Source: UBA2982 sp040081395
Lineage (GTDB): Bacteria > Gemmatimonadota > Gemmatimonadetes > Longimicrobiales > Gaopeijiaceae
Direction: 5' to 3'
Assembly (NCBI GenBank): GCA_040081395.1
Contig: JBEBGN010000060.1
Span: 1-16,382, forward strand
Length of the DNA stretch: 16,382 bases
Shown: positions 1 through 6,186 of the stretch, in pieces
Position numbering within the stretch: the stretch's first letter is position 1
Layout: the number at the start of each line of letters is the position of its first letter
The notes under the pieces: model-generated
What the model was told of the DNA's origin: nothing
Databases searched by the model: none
The model's input: the letters and a program-made list of their open reading frames with translations, nothing else
Made by a program: the position numbers and the translations under genes

Positions 1-1
1 T

Positions 2-253
2 ACGCGCACGTATCACATCGAGGACGCGAACTGCATCGACATCGAGAGCGGTACGGTTCGCCATAAGCCCGTGCTCGACCCTTCGGCGCCGGAAGTGACT
101 GCCACTGAGTGGCTCCCGACGGGTCCGTTCGAGCTCGGCATCACCGCGGGGGCGTCGACGCCGAACAACAAGATCGGCGAGGCGCTCCTGCGCATTCTGG
201 CCATCCGCGGCATCAGCCCCGACCTGACGGGCTCGGAGCGGGCGAGCGCGTAG
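2..253 (+). CDS. ispH: 4-hydroxy-3-methylbut-2-enyl diphosphate reductase, C-terminal part
   Basis: Only the last 83 residues are in the window; the 5' end lies to the left. The product is the iron-sulfur enzyme of the last step of the methylerythritol phosphate pathway, which reduces HMBPP to IPP and DMAPP in the cytoplasm. The visible sequence has YHIEDANCIDI, then a WLP-x-GP segment, and the family signature ITAGASTPNNKIGEALLRI near the C-terminus. The WLP and GASTP pattern resembles the plant/cyanobacterial branch of IspH more than the E. coli branch. It converges on the marR gene, with 48 bases between the stops. The FeS cysteines nearer the N-terminus cannot be checked. The identification rests on the C-terminal signature alone but is quite specific. 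Confidence 0.85.
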   Translation, partial: TRTYHIEDANCIDIESGTVRHKPVLDPSAPEVTATEWLPTGPFELGITAGASTPNNKIGEALLRILAIRGISPDLTGSERASA

Positions 254-264
254 GGGCTCGGCCA

Positions 265-301
265 TCGCCGACGCCGCGAGACGTTCCGCCGCAGTCGGCG
301 A
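265..301 (+). terminator. Inverted repeat between convergent ispH and marR
   Basis: A perfect 8-base inverted repeat, tcgccgac at 265-272 and gtcggcga at 294-301, encloses a 21-base loop just after the ispH stop. The next ten bases on the plus strand are T-rich (ctacttcttt) but hold no uninterrupted T run of four. The position between two convergent stops fits a terminator for ispH. The long loop and weak T tract keep confidence low. Confidence 0.3.
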
Positions 302-796
302 CTACTTCTTTAGGTCCTCCGCCGCGATCCCCTTGCCGAGCTGCTTGAGCAGTCGGCGCATGTCTTGCTGGTCGTGGGCACTCAAGTGGCGACAGAGATG
401 CTCGATGTACGCGGCATGCTCCGGAAATACCCGCGCCACCAGTTCGCGACCCTCGGCGGTGAGTCTCGCACGCACCACGCGCCGGTCGCTCTCCGAGCGG
501 TAGCGCGTCACCAGACCCTGCGCTTCGAGGCGGTCCATGACATATGTGACGTTCCCACCGGTGACCAGCAATTTGTCCGCCAGATCGCCGAGCGAGAGGG
601 GACCTAGGTGGTAGAGCGCCTCGAGTGCCCCGAACTGCGGTACGGTCAAGTCATACGCCTGTACTTTGGCCGCCACCGCCTTCGTGTACGTCGCATACGC
701 ACGCGCGAGCGCGATCCAGACTCCGAGGGCCACGCCCTGGCTCTCGGTCCACTCCCGGGGCGCCGGCGCGACATCAAGCGGCTCGGCGTCGTTCAC
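302..796 (-). CDS. MarR family winged-helix transcriptional regulator
   Basis: A 164-residue protein starting at a GTG at 796, 10 bases after the lpd stop. MarR proteins are dimeric DNA-binding repressors or activators, often released by small ligands. The sequence shows the family order: N-terminal dimer helix (WIALARAYATYTKAVAAKV), a Q-F-xALEALYHLGPLSLGDLADKL helix region, the recognition helix around TGGNVTYVMDRLEAQGLV, the wing with SDRRVVRARLTAEG, and a C-terminal dimer helix. The SDRR-V-R-LT wing is typical. The frame is open to 856, but that extension lies inside lpd and is low-complexity Arg/Ser, so I chose GTG 796. No strong ribosome-binding site precedes it, so it may be coupled to lpd translation. 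Its ligand and targets are unknown; the surrounding genes give no clear clue. Confidence 0.85.
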   Translation of the reverse strand: MNDAEPLDVAPAPREWTESQGVALGVWIALARAYATYTKAVAAKVQAYDLTVPQFGALEALYHLGPLSLGDLADKLLVTGGNVTYVMDRLEAQGLVTRYRSESDRRVVRARLTAEGRELVARVFPEHAAYIEHLCRHLSAHDQQDMRRLLKQLGKGIAAEDLKK

Positions 797-806
797 GGGG
801 CGCCCG

Positions 807-2204
807 TTAGATGTGGATGGGCCGGCCGAGCGCCGCGAGCGCGGCCTCCGACACACCCTCGGAGAAGGTCGGGTGGGGGTGCATCGCCTTCTCGAGCTCT
901 TCGACCGTCGACTCGAGGTGCCTGCCGATCACGAACTCCGCAATCAGATCCGTCGCGTGTGGGCCCACGATGTGCGCACCCAAGATCTCCGAGTAGCGTT
1001 TGTCGCGGATGACCTTGATGAACCCATCGGTGTGCCCCGACGCCACGGCCCGGCCGACCCCCACCCACGGAAACTTGCCGACCTCGATGTCGTAGCCCTT
1101 CGCCTTCGCCTGCTCTTCGGTGAGCCCGACCGAGGCCACCTCGGGATGGCAGTACGTGCAGTTCGGCACGTTGGCGTAGTCGACCGTGCCGTGCCCCTTC
1201 CCGGCGATGTGCTCGACGCAGGTGATGCCCTCGTGGCTGGCCTTGTGCGCGAGCAGTTGGTTGCCCGCCACGTCTCCGATGGCGTAAACCCCAGGAACGT
1301 TAGTCCGCATGTGGTCGTCGACGACGACGAACCCGCGGTCGCTCACCTTTACGCCCACGCTCTCGAGACCGATCCCACTCGAGTTCGGCACGCGACCGAC
1401 AGCAGAAAGGACGTAGTCGACGTCCCTCGTTTGCAGCGCGCCTTGCTTGTCTTTGAAGGTCACCTGCACGCCCGTCTTGGAGACTTTCGCGCTCTCGAAG
1501 CGCGCCCCGGTGTGGATCTCCATGCCGCGCTTCTGATACGTCCGCTCCATGAACTTCGAAATCTCGGCATCCTCGAGGGGCAGAATGCGGTCGAGTGCCT
1601 CGACGACCGTGACCTTGGTGCCGTACGAGGCGTACACATCGGCGAACTCCATGCCGATCGCACCCGCGCCGACGATGAAGAGCGAGCCAGGTGCCTTTTC
1701 GTGCATGAGCGCGCCCGTCGACGACCAGATGCGGTCCTCGTCGATCTTCAGGGTCGGCAGGTCACGCGGGCGCGAGCCCGTGGCGATGATGACGTGCTTA
1801 GCATCATAGACAGTCTTGTTGCCGCCCGTCGCTTCGACCTCGACCTTTCCCTTGCCCTTCAGGCGCCCATAGCCCTCGATGTGCGTGATCTTGTTCTTCT
1901 TGAAGAGATGACCGACGCCCTTGCGCATCTGATCGGCCACGCGACGGCTGCGCGCCTGGGCGGGACCCAGGTCGAACGTCACATCCTTCGCGATGATCCC
2001 GTGCTTCTCCGCGTCCGCCATCTCCGTCACCAGCAGCGCGCTGGAGAGGAGCGCCTTGGTCGGAATGCAGCCGATGTTGAGGCACACCCCGCCGAGGTGC
2101 TCCGCTTCGACGCATGCCACCGTGAGGCCGAGTTGAGCGGCTCGGATCGCTGCGACGTAGCCTCCGGGTCCGCTGCCGATGATCACCAAATCGAAGCCAG
2201 CCAC
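807..2204 (-). CDS. lpdA: Dihydrolipoamide dehydrogenase (E3)
   Basis: A 465-residue flavoprotein of normal length for E3. It reoxidises dihydrolipoamide on E2 of the pyruvate or other 2-oxoacid dehydrogenase complexes, or on the glycine cleavage H protein, using FAD and NAD+. Visible motifs are the FAD-binding GSGPGGYVAA at residues 10-19, the redox disulfide GGVCLNIGCIPTK with Cys41 and Cys46, the NAD-binding VGAGAIGMEFA, the second FAD motif VYAIGDVAG, and the C-terminal active-site HPHPTFSE that supplies the His-Glu pair. The frame is open to 2255, but I chose GTG 2204: it is preceded by GAGGAA and gives the usual short N-terminus before FDLVIIGSG. marR follows 10 bases downstream, which suggests one transcript. 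The E2 gene at the right edge of the window could encode its partner. Confidence 0.95.
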   Translation of the reverse strand: MAGFDLVIIGSGPGGYVAAIRAAQLGLTVACVEAEHLGGVCLNIGCIPTKALLSSALLVTEMADAEKHGIIAKDVTFDLGPAQARSRRVADQMRKGVGHLFKKNKITHIEGYGRLKGKGKVEVEATGGNKTVYDAKHVIIATGSRPRDLPTLKIDEDRIWSSTGALMHEKAPGSLFIVGAGAIGMEFADVYASYGTKVTVVEALDRILPLEDAEISKFMERTYQKRGMEIHTGARFESAKVSKTGVQVTFKDKQGALQTRDVDYVLSAVGRVPNSSGIGLESVGVKVSDRGFVVVDDHMRTNVPGVYAIGDVAGNQLLAHKASHEGITCVEHIAGKGHGTVDYANVPNCTYCHPEVASVGLTEEQAKAKGYDIEVGKFPWVGVGRAVASGHTDGFIKVIRDKRYSEILGAHIVGPHATDLIAEFVIGRHLESTVEELEKAMHPHPTFSEGVSEAALAALGRPIHI

Positions 2205-2208
2205 GCCG

Positions 2209-2214
2209 TTCCTC
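2209..2214 (-). promoter_or_regulatory. Ribosome-binding site that sets the lpdA start
   Basis: On the minus strand this reads GAGGAA, four bases before the GTG at 2204. The competing upstream GTG at 2216 has no such purine tract before it. This supports the shorter lpdA reading frame. Confidence 0.5.
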
Positions 2215-2257
2215 ACTGTAGGACCGGGAGCCGAACGGCCCGCGGTACGCGCCAACG

Positions 2258-2279
2258 GAAGGGAAGTACGAAGGGAAGT
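2258..2279 (+). repeat. Tandem 10-base direct repeat in the divergent lpdA/glycosyltransferase spacer
   Basis: The decamer gaagggaagt occurs at 2258-2267 and again at 2270-2279, a 12-base period, in the 107-base spacer between two divergent start codons. Spaced direct repeats in such a spacer can be operator half-sites. No known regulator site is recognised, and a chance duplication is possible. Confidence 0.35.
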
Positions 2280-2292
2280 CTGAAGCTAGACC

Positions 2293-2307
2293 GGGGGCCG
2301 GGGGGGG
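2293..2307 (+). promoter_or_regulatory. Poly-G ribosome-binding region of the glycosyltransferase
   Basis: G5-CC-G8 ends four bases before the GTG at 2312 and is the only purine tract available as a Shine-Dalgarno sequence. A homopolymer of eight here could vary in length, which would change spacing to the start codon. It is also a place where sequencing errors are common. Confidence 0.4.
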
Positions 2308-2311
2308 TAAA

Positions 2312-3421
2312 GTGAGCCGACTCTCCATCGCGTTCGTGGTGCAGGGCGAGGGACGCGGACATATGACGCAGGCGCTCGCGCTCGCGGGGTTCCTACGGAG
2401 TGCCGGCCACGAGGTCACGCGCGTGCTCGTGGGCGTCAGCCCTTTCCGGTCCGTGCCCGAGTACTTCACACATTCGATCGGCGCGCCGGTCGACACGTTC
2501 GACGCACCGACGCAGGTGCCCGATCGAGCCACACGCGGCGTGTCGGTCGGTGGCACCGCAGCCGATGCGCTCAAGCGGCTGCCGCGCTTCATCGCGGGGG
2601 CTCGACGAGTGCACGACGTGACGGAACGCGCGGACGTCGTCGTGAACTTCCTCGACCTCTTGGCCGGGCTCGCGCGCGTCGCCTTCCGCGGGAGGGTCCC
2701 GCGACTCGCGATCGCCCACAACTACGCCTTCCTGCATCCGTCGCTCGCGCACGCCCCGGGGAGCGCACTCGCGCGGAAAGCGGTGCTGGCTTACGCGCGC
2801 ACGACCGCCGCCGGAGCCGAGACAGTGGTGGCGCTTTCGTTCGACGCGCTCCCTCCGCACTCTCCCCGACGACTCGTCGTGACGCCGCCCCTGCTTCGCC
2901 CCGAGCTCGACCGCATGCGGCCACGCGACGAAGGATATCTGCTCATGTACGCGCTGAACGCGGGGTACGGTGACCTCGTCGCGGATTGGCACCGGCGCCA
3001 AGCTGGCGTCACGGTGCACTGCTACGTAGACGGGGGGCGCGCCGCGTTGAAGGCCGCACCGGCCGATGGTTTTCATGCGCACTCGCTCAATGCCGACGCG
3101 TTCCTCCGCCACCTCGAGGGGTGTCGCGCCTACGTGGGAACGGCCGGTTTCGAGTCGGTTTGCGAGGCCTGGTACCTTGGTAAGCCTGTCCTGGTCGTGC
3201 CCACCGAAGGCCAGTACGAGCAGACGCTCAACGCCTGGGACGCCGCGCGCGCGGGCGCGGCCAAGGTGGGAACGTTCGCCGATCTCGACGGGTTCTGGGC
3301 CGCACCGCCGATTCCGCGGCCGGACACCGTCGAGGTCTTCCATGACTGGGTGAGGAGGGCGCCGGAGATGCTGGTGGACCTTGTGGAACGTGCGGCCCGC
3401 AGGGGCGCGCAGACGCGATGA
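2312..3421 (+). CDS. MurG-fold glycosyltransferase, MJ1255-like
   Basis: A 369-residue protein with the architecture of GT-B glycosyltransferases. The N-terminal half begins with a hydrophobic strand and the glycine-rich loop QGEGRGHMTQALALA (residues 11-25), which resembles the acceptor-side loop of MurG and UGT enzymes. The C-terminal half has the donor-binding stretch GTAGFESVCEAWYLGKP at 276-292, then VLVVP and YEQTLNA at 302-308. The G-F-E/N-S-x-x-E and EQ-x-x-NA pattern is characteristic of the MJ1255-like branch of nucleotide-sugar transferases. The donor sugar and acceptor cannot be read from sequence. It starts at a GTG preceded by a G8 tract and TAAA, and its stop overlaps the next start by ATGA, so the two proteins are probably made together. 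There is no signal peptide or membrane segment; it is probably a cytoplasmic or membrane-peripheral enzyme. Confidence 0.8.
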   Translation: MSRLSIAFVVQGEGRGHMTQALALAGFLRSAGHEVTRVLVGVSPFRSVPEYFTHSIGAPVDTFDAPTQVPDRATRGVSVGGTAADALKRLPRFIAGARRVHDVTERADVVVNFLDLLAGLARVAFRGRVPRLAIAHNYAFLHPSLAHAPGSALARKAVLAYARTTAAGAETVVALSFDALPPHSPRRLVVTPPLLRPELDRMRPRDEGYLLMYALNAGYGDLVADWHRRQAGVTVHCYVDGGRAALKAAPADGFHAHSLNADAFLRHLEGCRAYVGTAGFESVCEAWYLGKPVLVVPTEGQYEQTLNAWDAARAGAAKVGTFADLDGFWAAPPIPRPDTVEVFHDWVRRAPEMLVDLVERAARRGAQTR

Positions 3422-4539
3422 CCCTGCGCGTCGAGCAGGTCGATGGCCGTCGGGGCACCGCCCAGTTCATCGATGCCGCCTGGAGGGTGCAGGCCGGTCG
3501 CGGCACGCTCTGGGTGCCGCCGCTGCGCGCCATGGTCGCGGACGGCCTCGACAAGCAAAAGAACCCGTTCTATCGAGAGGCCGACCGCGCCCTCTTCATA
3601 GCGCGACGAGGGGGGGAGGTCGTCGGACGCGTGGCCGCCATCGAAAACCGTTGGCATAACCGGCATCACCGGGACCGCGTCGGCTTCTTCGGGTTCTTCG
3701 AGTGCCTAGAAGACCGCGAGGCCGCACGTGCGCTCCTCGCTGCAGCGGAGGAGTGGCTGCACGGTCGCGGGTTCGACTCCGTGCGGGGCCCCATGAGTCC
3801 CTCCATGAACCACGAGTGCGGCCTGCTCGTGGATGGGTTCGACACGCCCCCCGTGCTCATGACGCCTTGGAACCCGCCCTACTTCGGTGGGCTCATCGAA
3901 GCCGCAGGGTATGCCAAGGTCCAGGACATGCTCGGCTACTGGATCCCCGCGGGGGACAAGCTGGCGGTGCCCGAGCGCGTGCGCCGCCTGGCCGAGCGCG
4001 CCCTTCGCAACTCGCGCGTCACGTTCCGCACGCTCGACGTGGGCACGCTCCAGCAGGAAGCTCGTAAGGTGCTCGAGCTCTACAACGAGGCCTGGGCCGG
4101 CAACTGGGGGTTCGTGCCACCGTCATGGGACGAATTCTGGCACACCGCGCGCGACCTCAAGTCCGTGCTCGCCGCGGACTTCTCGTTCGTGGCCGAAGTG
4201 GATGGAGAGATCGTGGGTTTCATGCTCATCGCGCGCGACATCAACAGGCTGCTCCGCGACATGCCGTCCGGCCGCCTCTGGCCGACGACGATCTGGAAGC
4301 TGCTCACGGGTGCGCAGAAGATCATGAGTGGGCGCGTGGTACTGCTCGGCCTCAAGACCGAGTACCGGAACCGCGGACTTTTCCCGCTCTTCGCCTACGA
4401 AGCGGCGCGGCGCGCGCTCGAGATTCGCGCGGACGGCGCGGAGGCGTCATGGATCCTGGATGACAACGCCGCCCTGGTCGCGCCGCTCGATGCGATGGGA
4501 CTCGCGGCGTACAAGCGGTGGAGGGTGTACCAGAAATAG
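3418..4539 (+). CDS. GNAT-like N-acetyltransferase-related protein
   Basis: A 373-residue protein resembling large GNAT-fold proteins found in several environmental phyla, often labelled only as N-acetyltransferase or hypothetical. The N-terminal part carries the conserved NPFYREADRALFIARR and GRVAAIENRWHNRHH stretches (about residues 49-82), and a central segment has RGPMSPSMNHECGLLVDGF. The C-terminal half looks like a second GNAT domain, with FVAEVDGEIVGFMLIARD as a beta hairpin and LKTEYRNRGLFPLFAYEA (about 311-328) in the place of the acetyl-CoA-binding loop. No substrate can be assigned. Its ATG overlaps the upstream glycosyltransferase stop by four bases, so translation is likely coupled and the two may act on one sugar- or peptide-containing product. 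It converges on the symporter gene with 12 bases between stops. Confidence 0.7.
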   Translation: MTLRVEQVDGRRGTAQFIDAAWRVQAGRGTLWVPPLRAMVADGLDKQKNPFYREADRALFIARRGGEVVGRVAAIENRWHNRHHRDRVGFFGFFECLEDREAARALLAAAEEWLHGRGFDSVRGPMSPSMNHECGLLVDGFDTPPVLMTPWNPPYFGGLIEAAGYAKVQDMLGYWIPAGDKLAVPERVRRLAERALRNSRVTFRTLDVGTLQQEARKVLELYNEAWAGNWGFVPPSWDEFWHTARDLKSVLAADFSFVAEVDGEIVGFMLIARDINRLLRDMPSGRLWPTTIWKLLTGAQKIMSGRVVLLGLKTEYRNRGLFPLFAYEAARRALEIRADGAEASWILDDNAALVAPLDAMGLAAYKRWRVYQK

Positions 4540-4551
4540 CGCGTCCCGCAT

Positions 4552-5938
4552 TCACCCCGCCGGTACCAGTACCTTGGTCGCCTTCGAGCCCGCGGCCGCT
4601 ACCACCAGGTAGGCCGTCGCTGCCACCGCCAGCGACGTCAGGTACGGCAGCGACACCTCGAGCACGTACGCACCCAGGATCCAGGTGCTGACCCCGGCCA
4701 CCAGCGCCGACAACGCGCTCGCCGTCCCGCCGATGCGCGTGAAGAGCCCGAACGTCACCACGGTGACGATGCCGGCGCTCCCGAACGAGGACGCCTCCTC
4801 CACCAGCTCGTAGACTCGCTCGGCACGCAACGCCATCACGTAGGCTACCATGCCGAACACCGCCACACCCGCGCGTGCTATGCGGACTTTGGCGGCTTCG
4901 CTCAGACCGGGCTTGAGCTGCACGATCACGTTGTGCGACACCAGCCCGGAGGCCATCAGGAGGGCGCTGTCGACGGTGGAGAGGATGGCGGACACGAGCC
5001 CGCCTGCGAACACGACGTAGAGCGCGGTGGGGAGGTACTCGCGCGCCAAGGTCGGCAGGATCTGCTCGGGCTCGGCGAGCCCGGGAAGCAGGGACGCACC
5101 CACGAGGCCGAGCCCGACAGGCATCAGGCCCACCATCAGGTAGGCGACGCCCCCCACCACGGTCGCGTTCCGGGCCACGCTCGCGGAGCGACTCGCGATC
5201 ATGCGCGCCACCAACTCCGCCGCCACCATGGAGCCCACCACGGGCACGGCCCACTCCTCCGCGATCGCGAGTAGGGAGCGTGGTTCGGTGCCGAGGGGAT
5301 TGAACGAGCCCGCGGGCAGCGACGTGAGCGGCTCGAGGCCCTCGGCGCGGAGTACCATCCAGCACAGCACCGCGAGCCCGATCACCAGCGAAGTGCCCTG
5401 CACCACGTCGGTCCAGGCGTCGGCAAGCAGACCGCCGAACATCGTGTAGGCGATCACCACCAGGGCGGCGAGGCCGATCATGAGGTCGATCTCGAACCCC
5501 GACGCCGATGACAGCACCTGGCCGAACGCGCGCACCTGGGCCGCCGCCCAGAAGAGGGAGGTGGGCACGATCAGCAACACCGCCAGGCGCTCCACCGACG
5601 CGTCGTAGCGCAGCCGAAAGAGGTCGGCCAGCGTCGTGAGCTTCAGCCGCCAGAGCGGCACGGCAAACAGGAGGCCGGTCAGGATGACGCAGAGCGCGTA
5701 TCCGAACGGGTCGGCGGAGCCGCCGGCGAGGCCCCGCTCGTAGATCGCTCCAGCCGCACCCGATGCAGGTCTCGGCGCCGAACCAGGTCGCGAACACGCT
5801 GAACCCGGCCAGCCAGGGTCCGAACGACCGCCCCGCCACCAGGTAGTCAGCCTCGGTCTCGATGCGGCGCGACACCGCAACGCCGATGCCGAGCTGCACC
5901 AGGATGTAGCCGGCTATCCCCCACACGACGGGCGTCAC
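4552..5938 (-). CDS. Sodium:solute symporter (SSS family), with a one-base frameshift
   Basis: An inner-membrane transporter of the SSS/PutP superfamily that couples Na+ entry to uptake of a solute that cannot be named from sequence. Two reading frames together give a full-length protein of about 461 residues. Residues 1-60, starting GTG 5938, encode VTPVVWGIAGYILVQLGIG and GPWLAGFSVFATWFGAETCI. The frame then breaks at 5758 and the remaining 401 residues continue in another frame with GAIYERGLAGGSADPFGYAL. Removing one base at 5758 restores IGAAGAIYERG, the expected family sequence. The rest has many hydrophobic helices and the STVDSALLMASG segment (about residues 319-330) in the region contributing to the Na+ site in this family. 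The downstream frame has no other lesion, so either the assembly has an error or this is a very recent pseudogene. The start lacks a clear ribosome-binding site. Confidence 0.8.
5758..5758 (-). other. Single-base insertion breaking the symporter frame
   Basis: On the minus strand the local sequence reads ATC GGG TGC GGC TGG AGC in the upstream frame. Without the T (plus-strand A at 5758) it reads ATC GGG GCG GCT GGA GCG ATC TAC GAG, translating to IGAAGAIYE, which continues exactly into the downstream frame. The extra base is not in a long homopolymer. Confidence 0.75.
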
Positions 5939-6177
5939 TGGGTCGGCTCGCTCGTTCGGATCATCAGGTCGATGCCGCGGTCGCGTCGCGGGTCAGGAGG
6001 TCGCGCGAGGCGCGCATGTTACGTGGGCGACCCCCGCCGGACAACGCGGGCGCGGGCACCCCGGATCTGAGTGAGACGCGGCGCAGGGACGCGGCTCGCC
6101 CGGTCCCGGACCCCCATCTACCTTGCCGCGGTACCTTGGCGTAGAAGCGTGGTGTAGTGGCCGTCGACCGAACAAGA

Positions 6178-6183
6178 AGAGGA
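6178..6183 (+). promoter_or_regulatory. Ribosome-binding site that sets the S9 peptidase start
   Basis: AGAGGA lies three bases before the ATG at 6187. The frame is open to a GTG at 6157, but that start has no comparable site and would place ten charged residues before the signal peptide. The 248-base spacer between the symporter start and this gene holds no other feature I can name. Confidence 0.5.
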
Positions 6184-6186
6184 CGC

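Noticed and set aside
797..856. N-terminal extension of the MarR protein
   Set aside because: It overlaps lpdA in another frame and adds Arg/Ser-rich residues not seen in MarR proteins. GTG 796, just after the lpdA stop, is more natural.
666..2315. Plus-strand open frame of 549 codons
   Set aside because: It is antisense to lpdA and marR, which have clear family motifs. Its translation is rich in Arg, His, Asp and Val with no domain, typical of the antisense frame of a GC-rich gene.
3609..3615. G7 run inside the GNAT-like gene as a phase-variation site
   Set aside because: The frame is intact on both sides and runs of this length are expected in GC-rich coding sequence.
4352..5757. Continuation of the symporter N-terminal frame past the frameshift
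   Set aside because: After residue 60 the translation becomes Arg/Gly-rich with no membrane helices, while the other frame has the helices and motifs of the family.
5939..6186. Possible riboswitch, small RNA or short gene in the largest spacer
   Set aside because: I see no conserved RNA element, no convincing -35/-10 pair and no short frame with a ribosome-binding site. The open frames here are Arg/Pro-rich shadows.
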